NCBI RefSeq assembly: GCF_019655055.1
Contig: NZ_BPFA01000040.1
Location: forward strand, 1-45,432
Direction of reading: 5' to 3'
Length of the DNA stretch: 45,432 bases
Source: Shewanella sp. MBTL60-112-B2
GTDB taxonomy: Bacteria > Pseudomonadota > Gammaproteobacteria > Enterobacterales > Shewanellaceae
Positions 8,468-16,968 of the stretch are shown piece by piece; within the stretch, counting starts at the first letter, position 1; each line of letters starts with the position of its first letter. The notes under the pieces were generated by a model. It was not told where the DNA came from. It did not search any database and worked only from the letters and a program-made list of their open reading frames with translations. The position numbers and the translations under genes were made by a program.

Positions 8468-9379
8468 TTAAATATTGTTAGCTAAAGTCTGTAAAACCCC
8501 TTCACGCAAAGCGCCGCCTGAAAGGTATAGTTTGTCAATTTCAAGTAACTCAAACAGGGCAAGCAGAATTGAAATACCTGCGGCAAAAGTGGGGGCTCTG
8601 TCGTGATTAAGACCAGGAATGGCCAGCATAGACGCACTATTTTGCGCTAAAATTTCTTGCTTTAAATTGAGTAGCACATCTAAGGTGACAACCGTTGAAC
8701 GGTTACGATGATTGAGCAGTTCGACTACCGACTGCACACTACCCGATGCACCAACGACACAATGCCAACCTAACAATTTAAGCTCTGATAGTTGCTCACC
8801 AAGCACAGCTTTTACATTGGCTTTAGCACCATCGAAATCTAATTGCTGGAATGGAAAGTGACTAAAAAAAGACTCATTAAAAGTCACGCAACCCATAGGC
8901 AAACTGGTTTTGAGTAATACCTTTGTGCCATCACCAATAATGAACTCAGTGCTCGCACCACCAATATCGATGACTAGGCGACGCCCCTCACCTTCTGTGG
9001 TTGCAACCATCCCCTGATAAATAAGTTCGGCTTCTCGCATGCCAGAAATAATCTCGATGGGATGACCTAAAATGGGCATGGCTCGTCGACAAAAGTCATC
9101 GGAATTGGAGATGTTTCTCAATGTAGCCGTGGCAATCACAGCGACATTATCAGCAGAAACACCTTCTTTATCGAGCATATCAGCAAACATGCTCAGGCAG
9201 TCTAAACCACGCAACAACACCTCTTCACTCAGGGACCCATCGGCTTGGATCCCTTCGGCTAAGCGGACTTTACGTTTATACTTGGCAATAACTTTAGGCT
9301 GCTGAGCAACGGTTTTTGCGACCAGCATATTAAAACTATTTGAGCCTAACGTAATGGCAGCATAAAGAGGTGGTGTCAT
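8468..9379 (-). CDS. Short Ppx/GppA-like protein with altered active-site motifs
   Basis: A 303-residue member of the Ppx/GppA (ASKHA-fold) family, clearly closest to GppA (KRKVRLAEG, ATATLR, DIGGASTEF, MGCVTF, GASGSVQ, GGALREGVLQ). GppA converts pppGpp to ppGpp and Ppx degrades polyphosphate. It has only the two ASKHA domains: E. coli GppA is about 494 residues and has an extra C-terminal helical region. The phosphate-1 motif, normally IDLGSNS, reads ITLGSNS, with Thr10 replacing the metal-site Asp. The motif normally EEAR reads REAE at 115-118, keeping the catalytic Glu position (Glu116) but exchanging flanking charges. It lies 13 bases after rhlB, as in the E. coli order gppA-rhlB-trxA-rho. 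It is intact as a reading frame, so it may have changed function. Enzymatic activity should not be assumed. Confidence 0.8.
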   Translation of the reverse strand: MTPPLYAAITLGSNSFNMLVAKTVAQQPKVIAKYKRKVRLAEGIQADGSLSEEVLLRGLDCLSMFADMLDKEGVSADNVAVIATATLRNISNSDDFCRRAMPILGHPIEIISGMREAELIYQGMVATTEGEGRRLVIDIGGASTEFIIGDGTKVLLKTSLPMGCVTFNESFFSHFPFQQLDFDGAKANVKAVLGEQLSELKLLGWHCVVGASGSVQSVVELLNHRNRSTVVTLDVLLNLKQEILAQNSASMLAIPGLNHDRAPTFAAGISILLALFELLEIDKLYLSGGALREGVLQTLANNI

Positions 9380-9392
9380 TAAGCTTTATCGC

Positions 9393-10706
9393 CTACGAAT
9401 GTCTACGGGTACGGTCATGACGACGCGGACCATTACGTTGACCGCCCTGAGGACGCGTATTACCGCCTGTACCACGTGTGTTACGGCTATGAGTAGCTGG
9501 CTTACGATGAATGCGCACTGGTGGCGGAATATCATCAAGCAGCGCATCGCTGTCGTAAGACGTAACTGGAATTGAGTGCTGAATATAAGACTCAATAGCA
9601 GGTAAGTTCAATGCGTACTCTTCACAAGCAAAGCTAACCGACACACCTTTTTGACCCGCACGACCAGTTCGACCGATACGGTGTACATAATCTTCACAAT
9701 CATCTGGTAGATCGTAGTTATATACATGTGATACATCAGCGATATGTAAACCACGCGCAGCGACGTCGGTCGCCACTAGAATATCAATCTCACCTTTGGT
9801 GAACTGCTCGAGAATGCGTAAACGTTTCTTTTGCGGTACATCGCCAGTTAGCAAGCCTGCGCGATGTCCGTCACCTTCAAGCCATGACCAGACTTTTTCA
9901 CAGCTATGCTTGGTATTTGAGAACACGATGGCTTTTTCTGGCCAGTCTTCTTCAAGCAAAGACAATAGCAAAGGCATCTTCTCCTCCATCGATGGATAGA
10001 AGATCTCCTCTTTAATGTTCTTTGAGGTTTTCTCGTTTGGCGCAATTTCAACTTTCTCAGGTTCGTTCATGTGGTCATATGCAAGTTCTTGCACTTTCAT
10101 TGAAAGCGTTGCAGAGAACAACATGTTCAAGCGTGATTTAGCATCTGGCATACGTCTAAACAAGAAACGAATATCTTTAATAAAGCCAAGATCGAACATG
10201 CGATCCGCTTCATCAAGTACTACAGCTTGAATGCTACTTACATTGATAACACCTTGGCGAACGTAATCAATAATACGACCCGTGGTGCCAATTAAGATAT
10301 CAACGCCTTTATCCAGCACTTTACGCTGAACTTCATAGCCTTCACCGCCGTAAACAATACCCACTTTAAGACCAGTATGTTTAGCCAATAAGTTAGCATC
10401 TTTAGCAATCTGAATTGCCAATTCACGGGTAGGAGCCATGATAATCGCACGAGGCTGGTTTAATTGGCGCTCGGCAGGAATTGGCGTTGATAGCAAGTGG
10501 TTAAAAGTGGCCACTAAGAAGGCCAAGGTTTTACCTGTGCCCGTTTGCGCCTGACCCGCTATATCTTTTTTTTCTAATAAAATCGGTAACGACAAAGCTT
10601 GAATTGGGGTACAAAACTCGAATCCAGCTTCGTTAAGTGCTTGATGTACTTCTTTATGTAAAGGGAAGTCAGCAAACTTTTGTGTAGATAAATGTGTTTC
10701 GCTCAT
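9393..10706 (-). CDS. rhlB: ATP-dependent RNA helicase RhlB
   Basis: A 437-residue DEAD-box helicase. Visible motifs: Q motif region FCTPIQ (31-36), motif I AQTGTGKT (53-60), PTRELA (92-97), DEAD (165-168), SAT (198-200), VATDVAARG (311-319) and HRIGRTGR (342-349). The tail from about residue 400 is rich in Arg, Gly and Asn. RhlB is the helicase of the RNA degradosome, where it unwinds structured mRNA for RNase E and PNPase. The assignment to RhlB rather than another DEAD-box protein rests on the TTGRIIDYVRQG region, its length, and the divergent trxA-rho neighbours, as in E. coli. It is the first gene of a leftward pair with the GppA-like gene. Confidence 0.93.
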   Translation of the reverse strand: MSETHLSTQKFADFPLHKEVHQALNEAGFEFCTPIQALSLPILLEKKDIAGQAQTGTGKTLAFLVATFNHLLSTPIPAERQLNQPRAIIMAPTRELAIQIAKDANLLAKHTGLKVGIVYGGEGYEVQRKVLDKGVDILIGTTGRIIDYVRQGVINVSSIQAVVLDEADRMFDLGFIKDIRFLFRRMPDAKSRLNMLFSATLSMKVQELAYDHMNEPEKVEIAPNEKTSKNIKEEIFYPSMEEKMPLLLSLLEEDWPEKAIVFSNTKHSCEKVWSWLEGDGHRAGLLTGDVPQKKRLRILEQFTKGEIDILVATDVAARGLHIADVSHVYNYDLPDDCEDYVHRIGRTGRAGQKGVSVSFACEEYALNLPAIESYIQHSIPVTSYDSDALLDDIPPPVRIHRKPATHSRNTRGTGGNTRPQGGQRNGPRRHDRTRRHS

Positions 10707-11110
10707 AGCGCAGGCTTACCTGTAAAAGGTTGCAATAAAAAACTCGATCGTTTGAAATAGCGATAGAATTTTATCACGGAAAATTGATGCACACTCTGAG
10801 AAACGTTTAGCACGATATTTTTAGCATCGGTGACGGAATCATTATTCCCTCTATTTTAGCTGATGCGATGAAATCTAAGCGTGTATTTAGCGTTCTCTTA
10901 GGACAATTTTAAACGCATCTAGGCGTTAAACGTCGTTGACGTAGGCTAACTATGCCTGTAAATCAGCGTCTTGTCTAAATCGTTTTTTGTACTAAAGAGT
11001 GCCGACATTAATATTTGCATAACTTTTAGCTTGAAAAGCTATTTTACCGACCCAATATACAGGTTAAGCCATTAACAAACCAGCAATGGCAACCAAACTG
11101 GAGAACAACA
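10707..11110. other. Divergent rhlB / trxA promoter region
   Basis: About 400 bases between divergent genes. One possible rightward promoter for trxA is TTGACG (10936-10941), a 17-base spacer and TAAATC (10959-10964). The -10 match is poor. No small gene was recognised. Confidence 0.35.
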
Positions 11111-11437
11111 ATGAGCGACAAGATTGTATACCTAAGCGACGACAGCTTTGAAAATGACGTAATTAACTCTGAACTGCCTGTTCTTGTTGATTTCTGGGCT
11201 GAGTGGTGTGGTCCATGTAAGATGATTGCCCCAATCTTAGACGACGTAGCTGAAGAGTACGAAGGTAAGATCACAATCGCGAAGTTGAATGTTGACCAAA
11301 ACAACGTATCACCAGCTAAATACGGCGTTCGTGGTATCCCAACTCTATTGCTATTTAAAGCAGGCGAGCTTGCAGCGACTAAAGTCGGCGCACTGTCTAA
11401 GACTCAGCTTAAAGAGTTCATCGACGCTCAGCTTTAA
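11111..11437 (+). CDS. trxA: Thioredoxin 1
   Basis: A 108-residue cytoplasmic thioredoxin. The active site is WCGPC with Cys33 and Cys36, as in E. coli TrxA, with Asp27 in VDFWAEWC and the cis-proline Pro77 in GIPT. It reduces protein disulfides using NADPH through thioredoxin reductase. The start is ATG, preceded by a GGAG ribosome site in TGGAGAACAACA. It is followed by a hairpin and then rho, the order found widely in gammaproteobacteria. Confidence 0.96.
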   Translation: MSDKIVYLSDDSFENDVINSELPVLVDFWAEWCGPCKMIAPILDDVAEEYEGKITIAKLNVDQNNVSPAKYGVRGIPTLLLFKAGELAATKVGALSKTQLKEFIDAQL

Positions 11438-11485
11438 ATCACCAAATTACCGTTTAATCACAGATCCGACGGTATATAAGTGACT

Positions 11486-11522
11486 CCCGACACAGCTTCA
11501 ATAAGAAAATGTGTCGGGTTTA
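11486..11522 (+). terminator. Probable terminator or attenuator between trxA and rho
   Basis: Stem CCCGACACA (11486-11494) / TGTGTCGGG (11510-11518) with a 15-base loop, followed by only three T. The weak T-run suggests partial termination, so some rho transcription may read through from trxA. Confidence 0.55.
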
Positions 11523-11675
11523 GCTAAACTTCTAGACGCCCCGCCCTGTTAGTGCTACTTTAATAACCAGAAATATTCAAATTAACCCACTTCTCGCTAT
11601 CCGATCGATATTCAATAAGCTACAAAACCTTTGATCGTAGATGGCATTGCCACGTACAAAACAAGACCCACCACG

Positions 11676-12941
11676 ATGAATTTATCAGAATTAAAAGACA
11701 CCTCGATTTCAGATTTAGTCCAGCTTGCTCAAGACATGAAGCTAGAAAATATGGCTCGTGCTCGTAAGCAAGACATTATTTTCTCTATCCTTAAAGCCCA
11801 CGCTAAAAGCGGTGAAGATATTTTCGGTGGTGGCGTTTTAGAGATCTTACAAGATGGCTTTGGTTTCCTTCGTAGCTCTGATGGTTCATATTTAGCGGGC
11901 CCAGATGACATCTACGTATCACCAAGCCAAATTAGACGCTTTAACATGCGTACTGGTGACACGATTTTTGGTAAAATCCGACCACCAAAAGAAGGCGAGC
12001 GTTATTTTGCCCTTCTAAAAGTAACCGAAGTTAACTTCGACAAGCCTGAAAACTCTCGCAACAAAATCCTATTTGAAAACTTAACACCTCTACATGCAGA
12101 AGAACGTATGCGTATGGAACGTGGTAATGGTTCAACTGAAGACATTACTTCACGAATTCTGGATTTATGTTCACCAATTGGTAAGGGTCAACGTGGTCTT
12201 ATCGTTGCACCACCAAAAGCGGGTAAGACTCTACTACTACAGAACATGGCGCAAAGCATTACTTACAACAACCCTGAAGTGGTGTTGATGGTACTACTTA
12301 TCGACGAACGTCCTGAAGAAGTAACCGAAATGCAACGTATGGTAAAAGGTGAAGTTATTGCTTCAACTTTCGACGAGCCAGCAAGCCGTCACGTACAAGT
12401 TGCCGAAATGGTTATTGAAAAAGCTAAACGCCTAGTAGAACACAAGAAAGACGTAGTAATCTTACTTGACTCTATCACGCGTCTAGCACGTGCTTACAAC
12501 ACTGTGATCCCTTCATCTGGTAAGGTGCTAACCGGTGGTGTTGACGCTAACGCACTACACCGTCCAAAGCGTTTCTTCGGTGCAGCTCGTAACATCGAAC
12601 ACGGTGGTAGCTTAACGATTATCGCTACAGCGCTTGTTGATACCGGCTCTAAGATGGACGAAGTGATTTACGAAGAGTTTAAAGGTACAGGTAACCAAGA
12701 GTTACACCTTTCTCGTAAAGCTGCTGAAAAACGCGTGTTCCCTGCAATCGACTTCAACCGCTCTGGTACCCGTCGTGAAGAGAAACTGACTACGCCTGAC
12801 GAACTACAGAAGATGTGGATCCTACGTAAGATCCTAAATCCTATGGATGAAGTTGCAGGTATGGAGTTCCTTATCGATAAATTGGCAATGACCAAGACTA
12901 ACGATGAGTTCTTCACTGCGATGAAGCGCGCTAAGAGCTAA
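11676..12941 (+). CDS. rho: Transcription termination factor Rho
   Basis: A 421-residue hexameric RNA-dependent ATPase/translocase that ends transcription. The N-terminal domain starts MNLSELKDTS, nearly identical to E. coli Rho. The RNA-binding cold-shock-like domain has GFGFLR (61-66). Walker A is APPKAGKT with Lys184, at the same number as in E. coli. The Q/R loops and DEVIYEEFKGTGN region follow. The frame is open 15 codons further upstream to a TTG (11631), but alignment with other Rho proteins fixes the ATG at 11676. Rho is usually autoregulated by premature termination in its leader. The roughly 180 bases between the trxA hairpin and this ATG could serve that role, though I cannot identify a leader peptide. 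Confidence 0.96.
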   Translation: MNLSELKDTSISDLVQLAQDMKLENMARARKQDIIFSILKAHAKSGEDIFGGGVLEILQDGFGFLRSSDGSYLAGPDDIYVSPSQIRRFNMRTGDTIFGKIRPPKEGERYFALLKVTEVNFDKPENSRNKILFENLTPLHAEERMRMERGNGSTEDITSRILDLCSPIGKGQRGLIVAPPKAGKTLLLQNMAQSITYNNPEVVLMVLLIDERPEEVTEMQRMVKGEVIASTFDEPASRHVQVAEMVIEKAKRLVEHKKDVVILLDSITRLARAYNTVIPSSGKVLTGGVDANALHRPKRFFGAARNIEHGGSLTIIATALVDTGSKMDEVIYEEFKGTGNQELHLSRKAAEKRVFPAIDFNRSGTRREEKLTTPDELQKMWILRKILNPMDEVAGMEFLIDKLAMTKTNDEFFTAMKRAKS

Positions 12942-12980
12942 TGAGCTTTTAATATATCGACCTAGAGTCGCTATAAACAG

Positions 12981-13005
12981 AAAACCGCATTCGTGCGGTT
13001 TTTTT
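12981..13005 (+). terminator. Rho-independent terminator of rho
   Basis: Stem AAAACCGCA / TGCGGTTTT with a TTCG tetraloop, followed by a T-run. It lies 40 bases after the rho stop codon. The A-run on the left gives it weak ability to work leftward for the LysR gene. Confidence 0.88.
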
Positions 13006-13059
13006 GTATCTATTTTATAAGAATGCTACTTATACCAATCAGTATAGACATTTAGTCAC

Positions 13060-13974
13060 TCAATCCATACGACGCTTTACTCGCTCAAGGCGGATTTTAC
13101 AGCGCCGCCTGAGCATATCTCTAAGTAACAAAACTACAGGTGTCACATGTTCTCGGCCGGGGCAGACTAAATATAAATCAGCCTCCTCGCCTTGATAATC
13201 GTTGAGTAAGGGCACCAATCGTCCAGATTCAATATCGTCGGTAAGATCTAACCAGGACTTAAACACTAATCCCTGCCCTGCAACCGCCCAGCGCCGAGCG
13301 ATATCGGCATCATTGCAGGTACGATTAGCCGTCACTCTCACCTTATGTTGCTGGCCATTTTTATTGAAGATCCACTGATCATGTGTGCGCTCATCTAGCA
13401 TAAAGAATAAACAATTATGTTGCGGTAATTGCTCTAAAGAAATCGGTTCACCAAATTGTCTAATATAGTCAGGCGAAGCACACAGTACTCGGCGTGAATT
13501 ACAGATTTTAAAGGCCACCAGCGCAGAGTCTTTTGGTTTACCTGAACGCAGCGCCACATCGATCTTGTCACGATAGAAATCCGATAGATTATCGCCAATA
13601 TGCAAGCGCAGCTTAAGCTCTGGATACTCCAAAAGAAACTCATCTAGCCAAGGCAATAAAACGTTACGCCCAATATCTGAAGGAACCGCAAAGCTCAGTA
13701 GGCCCGAAATACTAGCCTGACTGCTCTCTATCGCTCTATGACCCAAGTCTAGATCCACTAAAGCTCGACGGCAGTGTATTAGATAACGCTCACCTGCATC
13801 GGTTAACCTTAAGCTGCGTGTGCTACGAATAAATAGAGTTGTACCTAACTCTTTTTCAAGTCGCTTCAAGCCTGCACTTGCAACAGCAGAGGAGATATCT
13901 AGCTCAACAGCGGCTGCAGTAAGGCTGCCACAGTCAGCTACCCTGATAAACAGTTTCAGATCGTTAAGCTGCAT
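13060..13974 (-). CDS. LysR-family transcriptional regulator
   Basis: A 304-residue LysR-type regulator. The winged helix-turn-helix occupies about residues 1-60 (DLKLFIRVADCGSLTAAAVE, then a recognition helix around SSAVASAGLKRLEKELG, then LFIRSTRSLRLTDAG). The rest is a periplasmic-binding-protein-like effector domain, with VALRSGKPKDSALV typical of the CrgA/YhjC-like branch that often lacks a recognised ligand. The ATG at 13974 is preferred to an upstream TTG two codons earlier because the protein then begins MQLNDLKLF like its relatives. It lies downstream of frdB in the same orientation but beyond a strong terminator, so it is separately transcribed. Whether it controls frdCAB is not shown by the sequence. 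Confidence 0.88.
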   Translation of the reverse strand: MQLNDLKLFIRVADCGSLTAAAVELDISSAVASAGLKRLEKELGTTLFIRSTRSLRLTDAGERYLIHCRRALVDLDLGHRAIESSQASISGLLSFAVPSDIGRNVLLPWLDEFLLEYPELKLRLHIGDNLSDFYRDKIDVALRSGKPKDSALVAFKICNSRRVLCASPDYIRQFGEPISLEQLPQHNCLFFMLDERTHDQWIFNKNGQQHKVRVTANRTCNDADIARRWAVAGQGLVFKSWLDLTDDIESGRLVPLLNDYQGEEADLYLVCPGREHVTPVVLLLRDMLRRRCKIRLERVKRRMD

Positions 13975-14049
13975 TATCAACTTTCCATTTATAAATACGC
14001 ATCTATTAATATCAAATTGTAGATAAAGGGCGGCTAAACGTCACCTACA

Positions 14050-14078
14050 AAAAAGCCTGCATCAGCAGGCTTTTTAAT
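14050..14078 (-). terminator. Terminator of the frdCAB operon
   Basis: Stem AAAAAGCCTGC / GCAGGCTTTTT with an ATCA loop, A-run on the left and T-run on the right. Read leftward it lies 25 bases after the frdB stop codon. Confidence 0.88.
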
Positions 14079-14102
14079 GATAAAGCGAGTTAACCCCATT
14101 GT

Positions 14103-14846
14103 TTAGACTAAGGTTACTGCCATCTTACGGCGTAGATAAGCAATCTGTTGCATATGCGGCAAATCCTTCGGACAGTTGTCCTGGCAGCCTAGTAGCGTCA
14201 TACAACCAAACACACCGTCTTGGTTACCAATCACATGGTAGAAATCTTCTGCATTACGTGTATCACGACTATCTAGCTCAAAACGCGCAATCTTCATTAA
14301 GCCAACAGCACCAACAAAGGTATCACGCATTTGCTTAGTCGCACACGCTGACACACATACACCACACTCAACGCAGCGCTCTAGCTCATATAGCTTAGCC
14401 GCTTCTTCTGGTGACATTGGCGCTTCTAAACGATGAATATCATCATCGCCCGCTTTCGGGTGTAGCCATAGCTTTAAGCGCTCGGCAATTTCACGCATAA
14501 ACTTACCCGTATTCACCGACAAGTCGCCAATCAATTCAAAGCCTGGTAGCGGCATTAATTTGATTTTACCGTCAGCAAATTTGCTGGTTAGGGTTCGGCA
14601 TGCCAGCGTAGGCATACCGTTAATCACCATGGCGCAGCTACCACAAATACCCGCACGACAAACAAAGTCAAACTGCAGCGACGGATCTTGCAACTCACGC
14701 AACTGATTTAGTGCAATAAAGACCGTCATACCAGGCGCTTCTTCAATCTGGTAATCCACCATTTTTGGCTTATCATCCGGCATTTGCGGATCGTATCTAA
14801 AAATACTGAATGTTAAGGTACGGCCCTTAGCCATTTGTTGGCTCAT
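14103..14846 (-). CDS. frdB: Fumarate reductase iron-sulfur subunit FrdB (Wolinella type)
   Basis: A 247-residue electron-transfer subunit. Cysteines for a [2Fe-2S] cluster are 63, 68, 71 and 83 (CRAGICGSC). For the [4Fe-4S] they are 158, 161, 164 and 225 (CVECGVC and CP). For the [3Fe-4S] they are 168, 215 and 221 (CMTLLGC). The spacing and CMTLLGCQDNCPK resemble epsilonproteobacterial FrdB rather than E. coli FrdB. It passes electrons between the cytochrome b subunit and the FAD of FrdA, at the inner membrane facing the cytoplasm. Its ATG overlaps the frdA stop (ATGA), indicating translational coupling. It is the last gene of frdCAB. Confidence 0.94.
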   Translation of the reverse strand: MSQQMAKGRTLTFSIFRYDPQMPDDKPKMVDYQIEEAPGMTVFIALNQLRELQDPSLQFDFVCRAGICGSCAMVINGMPTLACRTLTSKFADGKIKLMPLPGFELIGDLSVNTGKFMREIAERLKLWLHPKAGDDDIHRLEAPMSPEEAAKLYELERCVECGVCVSACATKQMRDTFVGAVGLMKIARFELDSRDTRNAEDFYHVIGNQDGVFGCMTLLGCQDNCPKDLPHMQQIAYLRRKMAVTLV

Positions 14847-16840
14847 TTTACGGTCTCTCCTGCGCCCGAGTTTAATTTGTCACTCAAACGTTCGTTCTTT
14901 GGTTTTAATGATTCTGGTACGTCAAATGGCATAACCGCCGCTTGCTGTTGATGTCTGTCAGCATCAGGGCCAAGCTGGCTGATAATCTCTGCAATTTGCT
15001 GTTCACGCTTTTCGGTATCTGGATGAGCAATGGCATTGTCGATACCATAACCACGGTAACCTGGTGGCAGCTCCATCTTCATCACATCTAATTGCTCATA
15101 TTCAAGCTGTGGTGACAGGCTGCTCGCGTCTGGCCAGCTCGATAACGTGCGGTTTAACCAGTCTTTGTCGTTACGCTGTGGGAAGTCCTCACGAGCATGT
15201 GCACCGCGGCTCTCTGTACGCGCAGCAGCGCCTGCAGCAACGGTTAGTGCCACTTTAAGCATACGCTTAACACGCAATGCTTCGACTAGCTCAGGGTTTG
15301 CATGGCGCTTCTTACACTTAAGGCCTAACGCATTGGCACGCTTAAGCAAGTCTTGTAGCTCACTAACGGCTTTATCAAGCTCAGGGCCATTACGGAAAAT
15401 ACCCACGTAATCCATCATGATGCGTTGCATCTGCTGCTTAAGCTCAAATGGATTCTCTGTGCCTTCACCGTCAATCAGATCGTCAATTTCGCTTTGCAGT
15501 TTACCCACAAAGGTCTCGACTAAACCGGTATCGATCTCAAGGGTGTTTTGCTCACAGAAATCGGCAACATACTTACCGATGATCATGCCGCCAACCACAG
15601 TCTCAGCAAGTGAGTTACCGCCTAGACGGTTAAAGCCGTGCATATCCCAACATGCGGCTTCACCGACACTGAATAGGCCTTTAAGCTGCGGGCTTTGGCC
15701 GGTAGCGTCAGTACGAATACCCCCCATAGAGTAATGCTGCGTTGGTCTAACTGGGATCCAGTCTTTAGCAGGGTCTATGCCTAAGAAATTCTCACAAATT
15801 TCTTTTACTTCACGCAGGTTGGTTTCAACATGCTTACGGCCTAGCAAAGTAATGTCTAACCACAAATGCGGACCGTACGGGCTATCTACGCCCTTACCTT
15901 TACGCATATGCTCAGTCATGCGGCGCGATACCACGTCACGTGAAGCCAGCTCTTTCTTTTCTGGCTCGTAGTCAGGCATAAAGCGGTGACCATCTTTGTC
16001 ACGCAATAAACCACCATCACCACGACAACCTTCAGTGGTTAGAATGCCCACAGGTACAATTGCGGTAGGATGGAACTGCACCGCTTCCATGTTACCTAGC
16101 TTGGCAACACCGGTTTCTAGTGCTAGTGCTTGACCAACACCTTCACAGATAATGGCGTTAGTAGACACTTCATAAATACGGCCATAACCACCGGTGGCAA
16201 TCGTGGTCGATTTAGCAACGTAAGCAATAAGCTCACCGGTAATTAAGCAGCGGGCGACCACACCATGGCAACGCTTACCATCATGGATAAGTGATAACGC
16301 TTCCATACGCTCATGAACAGGAATGTCCATTGCAATCGCTTTGTTATCCACTGCATAAAGTAGTGAATGGCCTGTACCATCAGCGGTGTAGCAAGTACGC
16401 CACTTTTTAGTACCACCAAAATCGCGGGCGTTAATTAAACCATGCGCCTCTTCTGCTTCTTCGATAGTCACCTTTTCGGCATTCACCACCACCTGACGTG
16501 GACCTTTGGTTATGCGCGTCCAAGGTACGCCCCAGTTAGCCAACTCACGAACAGCTTTGGGTGCGCAATGGGCAAACATACGAGCGACATCCTGATCGCA
16601 TCCCCAGTCAGATCCTTTTACGGTATCTTGGAAATGCACATCTTCATCATCACCCATACCTTTAACGGTATTACCTAAACTTGCTTGCATGCCGCCTTGC
16701 GCCGCAGCAGAGTGTGAACGTTTAGCAGGGATCAGAGATAGCACAACGGTGTCGAGCCCTCTCTCTTTTGAGGCGATGGCGACCCTTAGTCCAGCCAGAC
16801 CGGCGCCCACGACTAAAGAATCGGTATATATGAGTTTCAC
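14843..16840 (-). CDS. frdA: Fumarate reductase flavoprotein subunit FrdA (Wolinella type)
   Basis: A 665-residue flavoprotein that interconverts fumarate and succinate. The dinucleotide fold VGAGLAG lies at 11-17. The covalent FAD attachment site is His43 in SHSAAAQGG. Substrate residues are His257 (QFHPT) and the catalytic Arg301 (SRDVVSRR), both at the same numbers as in Wolinella succinogenes FrdA. The length is close to Wolinella (about 656) and longer than E. coli FrdA (about 602). The start codon is GTG, preceded by a perfect AAGGAG at 5-base spacing. There are 128 bases between frdC and this gene, and it overlaps frdB. The enzyme may work as a menaquinol:fumarate reductase or as a succinate dehydrogenase; sequence alone does not decide. 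Confidence 0.95.
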   Translation of the reverse strand: MKLIYTDSLVVGAGLAGLRVAIASKERGLDTVVLSLIPAKRSHSAAAQGGMQASLGNTVKGMGDDEDVHFQDTVKGSDWGCDQDVARMFAHCAPKAVRELANWGVPWTRITKGPRQVVVNAEKVTIEEAEEAHGLINARDFGGTKKWRTCYTADGTGHSLLYAVDNKAIAMDIPVHERMEALSLIHDGKRCHGVVARCLITGELIAYVAKSTTIATGGYGRIYEVSTNAIICEGVGQALALETGVAKLGNMEAVQFHPTAIVPVGILTTEGCRGDGGLLRDKDGHRFMPDYEPEKKELASRDVVSRRMTEHMRKGKGVDSPYGPHLWLDITLLGRKHVETNLREVKEICENFLGIDPAKDWIPVRPTQHYSMGGIRTDATGQSPQLKGLFSVGEAACWDMHGFNRLGGNSLAETVVGGMIIGKYVADFCEQNTLEIDTGLVETFVGKLQSEIDDLIDGEGTENPFELKQQMQRIMMDYVGIFRNGPELDKAVSELQDLLKRANALGLKCKKRHANPELVEALRVKRMLKVALTVAAGAAARTESRGAHAREDFPQRNDKDWLNRTLSSWPDASSLSPQLEYEQLDVMKMELPPGYRGYGIDNAIAHPDTEKREQQIAEIISQLGPDADRHQQQAAVMPFDVPESLKPKNERLSDKLNSGAGETVK

Positions 16841-16968
16841 GCTTGCTCCTTAAATAGGAATAGGTCGATGTTCTATTGCGCTGCGTCATGACTCATTGCC
16901 ATGCTCAGCGTTATTTTTATTGGTTTTATAGGTGCCGACGGTTTATCAACACCGACTAATCAGTTGGC

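Noticed and set aside
9386..9595. Frame of 69 codons overlapping the 3' end of rhlB on the same strand
   Set aside because: It lies inside the Arg/Gly-rich tail of RhlB in another frame and has no start signal.
11631..11675. N-terminal 15-codon extension of Rho from a TTG
   Set aside because: Rho proteins start at MNLSELK or a close equivalent; the extension is not part of the family and has no ribosome site.
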